Assembly (NCBI RefSeq): GCF_025742995.1
Contig: NZ_JAOVQM010000002.1
Location: forward strand, 124,001-188,000
Direction: 5' to 3'
DNA from: Paracholeplasma manati
GTDB taxonomy: Bacteria; Bacillota_I; Bacilli_A; Acholeplasmatales; UBA5453
Length of the DNA: 64,000 nt
Every line of letters begins with the position of its first letter. Position 1 is the first letter of the stretch. The notes beneath the pieces were generated by a model. It did no database searches, was not told the DNA's origin, and saw only the letters and a program-made list of their open reading frames with translations. Positions 9,031 to 17,183 of the stretch are shown here, in pieces. The position numbers and the translations under genes were made by a program.

Positions 9031-9718
9031 TATCCACTGTCATATGTTGCCTGGTGTGGATGATGGTGCCAAAGATGAAGCCATGGCGTTAGCAATGATT
9101 GAAAAATCGGTTAACGATGGCGTCACTCACATCATTTTAACCCCACATTTTCGCAAGTATGATGAAAATAAACGCTTAAAACAGACCGAAATTTTTGAAA
9201 CCCTCAAACAAACGGTGAAAGATAAAGGCATCCCTGTCGAATTGTATCTAGGTCGAGAAGTCTATTATAAAGACAATTTGATTGACCAAACCAAACACCT
9301 AGCCATCGATGGTAGTCCATATGTACTGGTTGAATTTTCAACCACCATGGAACAAAATATTGATGAAATCGTCTTTAATCTAAAAGTATCGAAATTAAAA
9401 CCCATCGTTGCCCATGTTGAAAGATACCCATACTTGAAAAAAGAAGACTACCATCAAATTCGTTTGACGGGTGGGTTACTTCAAGTCAATGCAGGTGCCA
9501 TAAAAGGGTTTGAAGGATTTGGAAAAAGACGATTGATTAAGTATTTACTCAAGAACCAATTGGTCGATGTGGTCGCAACCGACGCACACAATTTAACCAA
9601 CCGTAAGCCCAATCTCAAAAATGCCTATAAATCTGTTTTAAAAAAGTATGGCAAAGCCTACGCGGATTTGATTTTCTACGAAAACCCGAAGAAAATCATC
9701 GATTCAATTCAACGATAA
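9023..9718 (+). CDS. cpsB: CpsB/YwqE-type PHP-family protein-tyrosine phosphatase
   Basis: Manganese-dependent phosphatase that removes phosphate from the CpsD tyrosine cluster. PHP motifs are DIHCHMLPGVDDG at the N-terminus, TPHFR (about 46-50), an internal VAHVERYP and a late ATDAHN. The ATG at 9023 overlaps the kinase stop (ATGATTGA), and the resulting MIDIHCH start matches relatives; an in-frame ATG at 8996, nine codons upstream with AAAGGT ahead, is possible. 231 residues. It is the last gene of the cassette and ends at a terminator. Confidence 0.92.
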   Translation: MIDIHCHMLPGVDDGAKDEAMALAMIEKSVNDGVTHIILTPHFRKYDENKRLKQTEIFETLKQTVKDKGIPVELYLGREVYYKDNLIDQTKHLAIDGSPYVLVEFSTTMEQNIDEIVFNLKVSKLKPIVAHVERYPYLKKEDYHQIRLTGGLLQVNAGAIKGFEGFGKRRLIKYLLKNQLVDVVATDAHNLTNRKPNLKNAYKSVLKKYGKAYADLIFYENPKKIIDSIQR

Positions 9719-9739
9719 GCCAGCCACCGCTGGCTTTTT
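9717..9739 (+). terminator. Terminator of the tyrosine kinase cassette
   Basis: AAGCCAGC pairs with GCTGGCTT around a CACC loop, followed by TTT. Confidence 0.75.
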
Positions 9740-9761
9740 ATATTCTTTTAGGGAGAAAACA

Positions 9762-10988
9762 ATGAAATTTACAAATGCTTTCACAGAAGATTTTGTTTTA
9801 ACCGATGACATTTTAAGCATTGGTCAGATGGCGAAAGAACGTAAAAAACAAAATCCAAAAACGATTGATGCAACCATTGGGGCGTTACTCAATGACCAAG
9901 GGGTGTTGTTGGCATTCCCAACGGTAGAACAAATACTGAAGAGCCAAGATTCAACCAAAGTGCGCGCTTATCCACCAGTAGATGGCGGAAAGCCATTCAA
10001 GAAATCCTTGAAACAATGGGTTTTTCAAGACAGTTTAGCAGCGATAGAAGCAGCGTTTAAGCTTGAAGTACTCGCGACCCCAGGGGCATCTGGTGCTTTA
10101 TCTAACGTCTTAGCTAACTATGTTACCAAAGGCGATATGGTAATATTACCCGATATTTTTTGGAGTAATTACGCAGCAATCATCAACGCGACAGAAGCGG
10201 GTCATGTGACTTATCCGATGTTTAAAAACAACGCATTTAATATCGAAGGGTTTAAAAAAACCACCGAATTGATTGCGAAAGAAACCAATAAAGTCGTTGT
10301 TTTACTCAATGATCCTTGTCAAAATCCGACAGGGTATTCGCTGTCAAAAGTTGAACTCGAACAACTGATTGCCCACTTAGATCAATTAGGCAAATCATAT
10401 CCTGTCGTACTCATCTATGACATTGCTTACTTAGATTATGCGGATGAGCATTATGAAGACACCCGTAAACGTTTCTTATCATTTACTAACATCGCATCAT
10501 CGATGCTCATTACCATCGCTTTTAGTGCATCCAAAACTTTTGGTATCTATGGTTATCGTGGTGGTGGGGTTGTGGCTTTATCGAAAGATGAAGCGGTCAT
10601 CCAAGAATTCAGTCGTGTGGCGTTGTATAAAGCGCGCTCGACTTGGAGCTGCCCACCCACTGAACCGATTTTCTTGATGAATACATTGGAAGATAACGCC
10701 CTTTTACAACAATCCTTTTTTAAGGAATTGTCTGAAGTGCGACACCTTTTACAACAAAGAGCGAAAGCGTTTATTGAAGAAGCCAAAGCCGTGGGGTTGG
10801 TACATTACCCGTATGTATCAGGGTTCTTCGTGACCATTCCGGTTTTACAACCCAAAGTGGTATTTGAACGTCTAAAAGCGAAAGACATCTTCGTTGTGCC
10901 GCTATCTGGCGCGATTAGAGTCGCTTTAGCAGCCATTTCTGTGGATGAAATAAAAGGCTTAGCCGCTAAAATCAAACAAGAAATCTAA
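9762..10988 (+). CDS. Class I/II PLP-dependent aminotransferase
   Basis: Fold-type I aminotransferase of the aspartate/aromatic aminotransferase superfamily. The PLP lysine is in FSASKTFGIYGYRGG (about residues 250-264); NDPCQNPTGY (about 186-195) gives the Asn that contacts PLP, and IYDIAYLDY (about 217-225) supplies the pyridine-binding Asp and Tyr. The C-terminal IRVALAAI holds the substrate-carboxylate Arg. At 408 residues it is of usual size. GGGAGAAAAC precedes the ATG. It is a single-gene unit between terminators. The amino acid substrate cannot be read from the sequence. Confidence 0.85.
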   Translation: MKFTNAFTEDFVLTDDILSIGQMAKERKKQNPKTIDATIGALLNDQGVLLAFPTVEQILKSQDSTKVRAYPPVDGGKPFKKSLKQWVFQDSLAAIEAAFKLEVLATPGASGALSNVLANYVTKGDMVILPDIFWSNYAAIINATEAGHVTYPMFKNNAFNIEGFKKTTELIAKETNKVVVLLNDPCQNPTGYSLSKVELEQLIAHLDQLGKSYPVVLIYDIAYLDYADEHYEDTRKRFLSFTNIASSMLITIAFSASKTFGIYGYRGGGVVALSKDEAVIQEFSRVALYKARSTWSCPPTEPIFLMNTLEDNALLQQSFFKELSEVRHLLQQRAKAFIEEAKAVGLVHYPYVSGFFVTIPVLQPKVVFERLKAKDIFVVPLSGAIRVALAAISVDEIKGLAAKIKQEI

Positions 10989-11008
10989 GAGGTAAAAACC
11001 TCTTTTTT
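10987..11008 (+). terminator. Terminator after the aminotransferase gene
   Basis: AAGAGGT and ACCTCTT form a 7-bp stem with an AAAA loop, followed by six T. Confidence 0.75.
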
Positions 11009-11053
11009 CTTTCTAGAGTCTTTGAGCATATACAATTCAATCTTATGATCTCG

Positions 11054-11062
11054 TGTTATAAT
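11054..11062 (+). promoter_or_regulatory. Extended -10 promoter of zwf
   Basis: TGTTATAAT, a perfect extended -10, 66 bases before the zwf start; no clear -35. Confidence 0.6.
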
Positions 11063-11128
11063 TAGAATGTCAAAGTAAACTGATTAAGGTCTTTGACCTT
11101 GAAATACATCGAAAGGTTAGGATAACCC

Positions 11129-12508
11129 ATGAACCCTACCAATACCATCATCACCATCTTTGGATCCACAGGCGATTTGACCATCCGTAAGTTATTGCCC
11201 GCGATTGAAAAATTATTGCAAGAAAAATTACTCGATGATCGTACCAAAGTGATCGCAGTCGGTAGACGAGATTACACAACCGAATCCTATTTGAGTTTTG
11301 TTGAAAAAGAACTCAAAGTCCCATTTAACACGAAGGCACTGATTCCCCATGTGACTTATTTTAAACTGGATGTCGATAATCAAAAGGATTATTTATCATT
11401 AAAACAATACATCGCTTCGATATCCAATTCGGATACAAGAAAGATATTTTATCTAGCCGTAGGTCCAGAATTGCTTAAAGGCATCGCTACCAACATTGGA
11501 GAATCCAAACTGGTTGAAAAAGAGGATCTAAACGCTACGATCACTTTTGAAAAACCATTCGGTTCTGATTTAGCCTCAGCCAAAGCCATCAATGCTTTAT
11601 TATGGCAGTATTTTGATGAAAAACAAATCTATCGTATTGACCATTACTTAGGCAAAGAAATGATTCAAAATATCCTAACAGTGAGATTCGCGAATAAGAT
11701 ATTTGAAAGTGTGTGGAATAACAATACCATCAAGCACGTCAAAATATATGCGAAAGAAACCGATACGATTTTATCAAGAGCTGGCTATTACGATACCTCC
11801 GGTGCGTTGAAAGACATGGTTCAAAGTCACCTTTTACAGATGCTATCCTTGGTCGCGATGGAGGTCCCACGTTCTTATAATAGTGAAGACTTAAAGAATG
11901 AAAAAGTGGAAGTCTTAAGAAAGTTGCGATATGACCGTAAATCGTTGGTGATTGGGCAGTATGATGGTTATCAAAATGAACCAAATATTGCGAAAGACTC
12001 TAAGACAGAAACATTTGTATTCTTTAAAGCCTTCGTCGATACACCGCGATTTAAAGGGGTACCCTTCTACTTATTGACTGGGAAAGCTTTAGAACAAAAA
12101 GAATCGGTCATCATCATTGAATTTGAAGAAACATCCGAACAACATAAATGGGATTTACCATTATTCACCAATAAGCTTTATATCAAAATAGCCCCTCAAG
12201 ATGGCATCAGTTTGACCTTGAACTCTAAAGTACCAGGGTTACGAAATGCCGTTGAAGAAGTGGACTTGGATTATTGTGTCGCATGTAACGCGGTAGGTAA
12301 CTTACCAGAAGCCTATGAAAAACTCATCTTAGACATGACCAAACACAGCAAATCCCTTTTCACCCGTTGGGATGAAATTGAGCTTTCATGGCAATTTATT
12401 GATCAGGTTAAACAGGATATCGTTAACAAACAAATCCCACTTCGCATATACAAGAATCATCAAGAACTTTATGACCTCATATATGAAATGACAGGAGAAT
12501 CGATTTAA
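11129..12508 (+). CDS. zwf: Glucose-6-phosphate 1-dehydrogenase
   Basis: Oxidises glucose 6-phosphate to 6-phosphogluconolactone, giving NADPH and feeding the oxidative pentose phosphate path. The N-terminal coenzyme fold has IFGSTGDLTIRKL (about residues 10-22), equivalent to the GASGDLAKRK motif, and the substrate signature RIDHYLGKE (about 170-178), including the catalytic His region. At 459 residues it is a little shorter than typical enzymes (480-500). The start follows AAAGGTTAGGAT. Its stop directly abuts the next start, so the cyclase-family gene is cotranscribed. Confidence 0.95.
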   Translation: MNPTNTIITIFGSTGDLTIRKLLPAIEKLLQEKLLDDRTKVIAVGRRDYTTESYLSFVEKELKVPFNTKALIPHVTYFKLDVDNQKDYLSLKQYIASISNSDTRKIFYLAVGPELLKGIATNIGESKLVEKEDLNATITFEKPFGSDLASAKAINALLWQYFDEKQIYRIDHYLGKEMIQNILTVRFANKIFESVWNNNTIKHVKIYAKETDTILSRAGYYDTSGALKDMVQSHLLQMLSLVAMEVPRSYNSEDLKNEKVEVLRKLRYDRKSLVIGQYDGYQNEPNIAKDSKTETFVFFKAFVDTPRFKGVPFYLLTGKALEQKESVIIIEFEETSEQHKWDLPLFTNKLYIKIAPQDGISLTLNSKVPGLRNAVEEVDLDYCVACNAVGNLPEAYEKLILDMTKHSKSLFTRWDEIELSWQFIDQVKQDIVNKQIPLRIYKNHQELYDLIYEMTGESI

Positions 12509-13129
12509 ATGAAAATCTACGATATTTCAATGGAAATCCATCCGGATATGCCGGTTTATAAGGATTTACCTTCCAAAAAGCCAACCTTCAAAAATGTAGC
12601 GAACTTTACAGACAGTAGCCACTACGAAACAGACGTCAACATGAATGTCCACAGTGGTACCCATGTGGACTTCAATTTACACATGATCGATGGTGGAGAC
12701 ACGAGCAGTGAAGCCAAACTAGATCACTACATCAGTGAAGCACGTGTGTTTGATTTATCCTATGTATTAGAAACCATTACGAAAGAAAATTTGGTGAATT
12801 TAGCCATTCGTAAGAACGATTTTGTGCTCTTTAAAACCAGAAATTCACAAGACGAAGGATTCAATCCAAACTTTGTGTTCGTTGGTGAATCTGCAGCGAA
12901 CTATTTAGCAGAAATTGGCATCAAAGGCGTCGGTATCGATGCGTTAGGCATTGAAAGAAGCCAAACAGGTCATCCTACCCACAAAGCATTGATGTCTAAA
13001 AATATCATCATTTTGGAAGGACTTCGTCTAGCAAACATCCGTAGTGGGACTTACACCTTGATTGCTTTACCACTCAAACTACGCGGTTTAGATGCTTCAC
13101 CCGTGAGAGCCATTCTTTTAGGAAACTAA
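12509..13129 (+). CDS. Cyclase/kynurenine formamidase-family metal-dependent hydrolase
   Basis: Member of the cyclase (KynB-like) family, zinc or manganese hydrolases acting on amides or lactones. The family metal motif HSGTHVDFNLH (about residues 48-58) is intact, preceded by the ISMEIHPDMPVY opening typical of these enzymes. 206 residues fits. It begins immediately after the zwf stop without a separate promoter. No tryptophan degradation gene is nearby, so kynurenine formamidase activity is doubtful. Pairing with zwf might suggest a lactone or sugar-derived substrate, but that is only inference. Confidence 0.8.
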   Translation: MKIYDISMEIHPDMPVYKDLPSKKPTFKNVANFTDSSHYETDVNMNVHSGTHVDFNLHMIDGGDTSSEAKLDHYISEARVFDLSYVLETITKENLVNLAIRKNDFVLFKTRNSQDEGFNPNFVFVGESAANYLAEIGIKGVGIDALGIERSQTGHPTHKALMSKNIIILEGLRLANIRSGTYTLIALPLKLRGLDASPVRAILLGN

Positions 13130-13148
13130 GCCATTTAGTTTCCTTTTT
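13120..13148 (+). terminator. Terminator of the zwf operon
   Basis: AGGAAACTAA and TTAGTTTCCT form a perfect 10-bp stem containing the stop codon, followed by TTTTT. Confidence 0.8.
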
Positions 13149-13165
13149 GTCATCAATAAACGCTA

Positions 13166-13174
13166 TGTTATAAT
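13166..13174 (+). promoter_or_regulatory. Extended -10 promoter of the CotH-like gene
   Basis: TGTTATAAT, 18 bases before the start codon; the ribosome site GAGGT follows directly. Confidence 0.6.
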
Positions 13175-13192
13175 GATATTGAGGTATGTCAT

Positions 13193-14659
13193 ATGAAACG
13201 ATTTTGGATTTTGATTTTGGGCATCACATTTTTGGTTGGATTGGCGGGTTGTACACCCCCTGAAGAAACCAAAGCGTTGGTCCTAGATGAAGTACCAACA
13301 CAAATCACTGCCGATTTTGCTTTACCAACTGTATATGAAGATTTTAATCTAGAATGGTTTTTAAATGATGAGCCCATTGGGTTCGTTTTACCAATCAAAT
13401 ATTCATTCAAAGGCATCACCGATGTGTTATCGGTCAAGATGACCAAAGGATTTACAGTCGTCACTGGCGAAAAAGAAGTTACCTACGCCCTCAGTTCAAT
13501 CACAACCGATTTATACATTCAAACCGAAAACAATCAAAGTATCACCTCAAAAGATACCTATGTTCAAGGTTCAGTTCGACTAGACTCTGATGTCGATGCA
13601 TTCGACCAAGAGAATCTAACGATGGGCATCAAAGGTAGAGGAAACTCCACTTGGGATTTTCCTAAAAAACCATATCGAATCAAATTCACAGAAAGACAAA
13701 GTTTGTTGGGTATGCGTCCCGCCAAAGATTATGTGCTATTGGCTGAATACAACGATAAATCTTTGATTAGAAATTACTTAGCACAATATTTCGCAACTTT
13801 ATTAGATATTGAATACACGTTGGAAAATCGTTTTGTACAACTCTACATCAATGGTAACTACAACGGATTATACTTATTAACCGAACAAGTCGAAGTCGAT
13901 AAGAATCGTTTAAACATCGATGAATCGGTGGATGCGGATGGTGGATTCTTAATTGAAATGGAATCCAATGACCGTATCTGGCAAGAAGGGGAAGAAGATT
14001 TAAATTGGGTCAAGGTAGATGGCTATAATTATGTCATCAAATCCCCGGATATGGATGAACTCACAGCGACTCAAGTCGATGGCAAAGTTCAATATATCAA
14101 GAGTACCCTTAACACCTTTATCCAATCGATTGGACAGGGCACATATGAATCCTACATGGATATGAACCAATTCATCGATTACTTCATCATTTCTGAACTC
14201 TTTAAACAAGTCGATATTGGCTATTCATCTGTGTATATCTATAAAGATAAAAATGAACTCATGCGTATGGGTCCAGTATGGGATTTCGACATTTCAAGTG
14301 GGAATGGAGACTATTACGATTCGGGTCCTGAAGGCTATTGGGTCGATTACAACCCATGGTTTAATTACTTGATTGATAAACCTGAATTTGAATCTAGATT
14401 CATCGTGAGATTCATGGAAGTCTCGTATCAATATTTTGATCAATTGATTGCAGAACTGGATTTGGTGTCCTCTTTATTATTCACGGATGCGCTAATCAAT
14501 TTTGAGAAGTGGCAAATCCTCGGCATATATGTATGGCCAAATCCACCACAAATGGTCGAAGCGGATACGTATGCAAAACAGATTCAATACTTAAAAAATT
14601 ATTTAATCCAACGTGAACCGTGGTTAACCACCACTTTGACCACGGAGGGGTATCGATAA
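13193..14659 (+). CDS. CotH-family (atypical protein kinase fold) lipoprotein
   Basis: Membrane-anchored, surface-exposed protein with a CotH domain, a family of atypical kinases first known from Bacillus spore coats. The first 20 residues are a lipoprotein signal ending in the lipobox VGLAGC, with Cys20 as the lipid anchor. CotH hallmarks follow: IKGRGNSTWDFPKKPYRIKF-type core (about 143-162), an AEYNDKSLIRNYLA segment, and GPVWDFDISSGNGDYY (about 359-374), which would hold the metal-binding Asp residues. 488 residues. This organism group does not sporulate, so a role on extracellular or surface proteins is likelier. Kinase activity is inferred from family. Confidence 0.82.
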   Translation: MKRFWILILGITFLVGLAGCTPPEETKALVLDEVPTQITADFALPTVYEDFNLEWFLNDEPIGFVLPIKYSFKGITDVLSVKMTKGFTVVTGEKEVTYALSSITTDLYIQTENNQSITSKDTYVQGSVRLDSDVDAFDQENLTMGIKGRGNSTWDFPKKPYRIKFTERQSLLGMRPAKDYVLLAEYNDKSLIRNYLAQYFATLLDIEYTLENRFVQLYINGNYNGLYLLTEQVEVDKNRLNIDESVDADGGFLIEMESNDRIWQEGEEDLNWVKVDGYNYVIKSPDMDELTATQVDGKVQYIKSTLNTFIQSIGQGTYESYMDMNQFIDYFIISELFKQVDIGYSSVYIYKDKNELMRMGPVWDFDISSGNGDYYDSGPEGYWVDYNPWFNYLIDKPEFESRFIVRFMEVSYQYFDQLIAELDLVSSLLFTDALINFEKWQILGIYVWPNPPQMVEADTYAKQIQYLKNYLIQREPWLTTTLTTEGYR

Positions 14660-14682
14660 AATAGGCGATTGCCTATTTTTTT
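14658..14682 (+). terminator. Terminator after the CotH-like gene
   Basis: AAAATAGGC and GCCTATTTT form a 9-bp stem around GATT, followed by a T run. Confidence 0.75.
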
Positions 14683-14692
14683 CGATAGAGAG

Positions 14693-14714
14693 AAAGCGCT
14701 TTATATAGTATAAT
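14693..14714 (+). promoter_or_regulatory. Promoter of the lplA-gcv operon with a palindrome in its spacer
   Basis: A perfect TATAAT at 14709-14714 lies 22 bases before lplA. Just upstream is the perfect 10-base palindrome AAAGCGCTTT (14693-14702), where a regulator could block RNA polymerase. It resembles a CcpA cre site only loosely (three mismatches). No glycine riboswitch fits in the 76-base gap. Confidence 0.45.
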
Positions 14715-14735
14715 ATAAACAGAAGGATGTGAATT

Positions 14736-15707
14736 ATGAAATACGTGAACTTAAGCCGTTACGGCAGACAAATCGATCCTTTTTTCTTTGCGTTAGAAAG
14801 CGTCTTACTCGAAGACTTGAAGGCAGATTTATTTTTCATTTGGCATGTCTATGGGGCTGTCATCATTGGTAAAAATCAGTTATTAGAAACCGAAGTCAAT
14901 GAAGCCTTTTTAAAAGAAAACAATATCCCAGTATTCAGACGTTTGTCTGGTGGTGGGGCAGTATACTCGGATGAAGGGTGTATCAAGTACAGTTTTTTAT
15001 CCAAAAAATTTGATAAAGATGTCATTTTCAAAGAATCATTAACCAAAATCAAATCCGTATTTGACGCTTTAAACATACCAGTGGTGTTATCGGGTCGAAA
15101 TGACATTCTTTTTGACGGGAAGAAATTCTCAGGAAACGCCTATTTTCATAATCAATACGGGTCTTGTTTACACGGTACCATTTTGTATGACACAGACTTT
15201 GAAACCTTGGTCAAATCGATAACACCTTCGAATGAGAAACTCATCTCTAAAGGCATTGAATCGGTCAGACAACGCGTCACCAACATGAAAGACGTGGTTG
15301 GTAAAGACATTGAAGATTTTACCCATTTCTTGGTGAATCATTTGACCGATGGGGAATACGTATTAACCGAAGCACAAGAACAAAAAGTGTTTGAGCGGAT
15401 GAAACGATTCAGTGAACCAAGCTATATCAAAGGCAATAACCCGCCCTATAGTTTTAAACATATGAAGCGATTCAACTGTGGGTCGGTGGGTGTTAAATTA
15501 GACATCAACCGCGGAATCATCAAAGACTTTATCGTATATGGGGATTATTTCACAGACCAAGAACCCGAAGATTTAAAAGGTTATTTTGTCAATCAACCCT
15601 TCCATGTGGAAACCATTGAAACAATCATCAATCAATTTCATGTGGGCGATTATATTGTTGGGTTAACCAATGAAGAATTCATCAGTCTATTCAAGGAGGA
15701 TGTATGA
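14736..15707 (+). CDS. lplA: Lipoate-protein ligase A
   Basis: Activates lipoate with ATP and attaches it to lysine in lipoyl domains, here presumably GcvH and the 2-oxoacid dehydrogenase E2. Motifs: RRLSGGGAVYSDEGCIKYSF (about residues 70-89) with the RRxSGGGAVYHD-type loop, and GKKFSGNAYF (about 128-137) with the adenylate-contacting Lys. The C-terminal accessory domain (about 240-323) is present; length 323 is standard. Ribosome site AGAAGGATGTG. Its stop overlaps the gcvT start, and it leads the glycine cleavage operon, which links lipoate attachment to H-protein synthesis. Confidence 0.93.
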   Translation: MKYVNLSRYGRQIDPFFFALESVLLEDLKADLFFIWHVYGAVIIGKNQLLETEVNEAFLKENNIPVFRRLSGGGAVYSDEGCIKYSFLSKKFDKDVIFKESLTKIKSVFDALNIPVVLSGRNDILFDGKKFSGNAYFHNQYGSCLHGTILYDTDFETLVKSITPSNEKLISKGIESVRQRVTNMKDVVGKDIEDFTHFLVNHLTDGEYVLTEAQEQKVFERMKRFSEPSYIKGNNPPYSFKHMKRFNCGSVGVKLDINRGIIKDFIVYGDYFTDQEPEDLKGYFVNQPFHVETIETIINQFHVGDYIVGLTNEEFISLFKEDV

Positions 15708-16795
15708 TGGATATGAAAATCACGTGTCTACACGATAGACACCTCAAACTCGGTGCGAAAATGACCGAATTCGGTGGCTTTGATATGCCGGTATCTTATA
15801 AAGGTATCCTACAAGAACACCAAGCGGTACGTGAAGCCTGTGGGGTATTTGATTGTTCCCACATGGGTGAAATTGACTTAAAAGGCAAAGACGCGGTGAA
15901 ATTCTTAAACGAAATCACCACCAATGATTTTTCCGATTTAAAAGACAAACAACTACAATACACCTTACTCTGTGAAGCATCGGGTGGGGTCGTCGATGAT
16001 TTGATGGTTTACCAATACAACAAAGAACACTTTCTATTGGTTGTCAACGCTTCGAATACCACGAAAGATTTTAAATGGTTAACCAGCCATCAATCCGGGT
16101 ATCAAATCGAATTGTCCAACGATTCCGAATTTTTTGGACAACTCGCTTTACAAGGACCAAAAGCAGTAGAGGTATTGAAAGGACTCATCCCTGAAGTAGA
16201 ATCGCTATCCTTCATGCATTTTGACATGTTTCAATGGAAAAACCACGAATACATCATTTCAAGAAGTGGGTATACGGGTGAAGATGGGTTTGAAATCTAT
16301 GGGTCACCGAAAGCGACCGTTGAACTATGGGACCAACTGATGAGTTTACAAGTTGAACCGTGTGGATTAGGTGCGAGAGATACCTTACGTTTTGAAGCAG
16401 GACTCCCCCTCTATGGCCATGAAATCAATGGGTTCATCACACCACTCGAAGCGGGATTATCTTTTGGGGTTAAACTCCACAAACCATTCATTGGTAGAGA
16501 TGTCTTATTGAAACAAAAAGAACAAGGCCTCGAAAGACGAATCATCGGCCTTGAACTGCTTGAAAGAAATATTGCGCGTGATGGTTATATCGTCTATGAT
16601 GCCAATCAAAAGATGATTGGATACATCACCACGGGCTATATGATTCCAAATACAACAAAAGCGCTTGCGAACGCGATGATTGACTCCAATGTTAAAATTG
16701 GTACAGAAGTATATGTTGAAATTAGAAACAAGATGGTGAAAGCCGTCATTAGAAATAGAAAATTCTACGAAAAGAAATATAAAAAAGAGGTCTAG
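15704..16795 (+). CDS. gcvT: Glycine cleavage system T protein (aminomethyltransferase)
   Basis: Transfers the methylene group from aminomethyl-lipoyl H protein to tetrahydrofolate, releasing ammonia. Family features: HMGEI near residues 50-54, the SRSGYTGEDGFEIYG motif (about 186-200) and GLGARDTLRFEAGLPLYGHE (about 222-241), which holds the catalytic Asp. 363 residues is standard. Two adjacent ATGs are possible; 15704 gives an ATGA overlap with lplA, while 15707 is better spaced (7 bases) from AGGAGG at 15694-15699. Second gene of the operon. Confidence 0.96.
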   Translation: MMDMKITCLHDRHLKLGAKMTEFGGFDMPVSYKGILQEHQAVREACGVFDCSHMGEIDLKGKDAVKFLNEITTNDFSDLKDKQLQYTLLCEASGGVVDDLMVYQYNKEHFLLVVNASNTTKDFKWLTSHQSGYQIELSNDSEFFGQLALQGPKAVEVLKGLIPEVESLSFMHFDMFQWKNHEYIISRSGYTGEDGFEIYGSPKATVELWDQLMSLQVEPCGLGARDTLRFEAGLPLYGHEINGFITPLEAGLSFGVKLHKPFIGRDVLLKQKEQGLERRIIGLELLERNIARDGYIVYDANQKMIGYITTGYMIPNTTKALANAMIDSNVKIGTEVYVEIRNKMVKAVIRNRKFYEKKYKKEV

Positions 16796-16797
16796 AC

Positions 16798-17175
16798 ATG
16801 GAAAAAATTCTAAAGGATTTACTGTACACCCCAACCCATGAATGGGTTAAGATTGAAAACAACAAAGCGAAGATTGGTATCACAGACTATGCACAACACA
16901 GCCTTGGATCAGTGGTCTTCGTCGATTTGCCAAATGTTGGCAGTACATTCGGTCAGTTTGACCCATTTGGTGCTGTAGAATCGGTTAAAGCAGCGTCTGA
17001 TTTATTGATGCCAATTACCGGCAAAGTCATCGCTGTCAATGAAGCTTTACTCTCACAACCAGAACTTTTAAACGACGATGCTTTTGCCAATTGGGTCATC
17101 GAAGTTGAAGTCTCTGACGCAGCCGAAGTATCTAAATTATTGTCTCCAGAAGCGTATCAAAAGACCCTACATTAG
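16798..17175 (+). CDS. gcvH: Glycine cleavage system H protein
   Basis: Lipoyl carrier that shuttles the aminomethyl group between P, T and L proteins. The lipoyl-lysine is Lys64 in ESVKAASDLLMP, the canonical ESVKA motif. The N-terminal THEWVKIENNKAKIGITDYA segment is typical. 125 residues matches family. It starts 2 bases after the gcvT stop, with ribosome site AAAGAGG in the end of gcvT. It is the local substrate for the lipoate ligase two genes upstream. Confidence 0.97.
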   Translation: MEKILKDLLYTPTHEWVKIENNKAKIGITDYAQHSLGSVVFVDLPNVGSTFGQFDPFGAVESVKAASDLLMPITGKVIAVNEALLSQPELLNDDAFANWVIEVEVSDAAEVSKLLSPEAYQKTLH

Positions 17176-17183
17176 GAGGACCT

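Noticed and set aside
12509-13129. Kynurenine formamidase (kynB) as a firm name
   Set aside because: Only the family metal motif is seen and no kynurenine pathway gene is nearby.
14660-14735. Glycine riboswitch before the gcv operon
   Set aside because: The gap is 76 bases and mostly terminator and promoter; a glycine aptamer does not fit.
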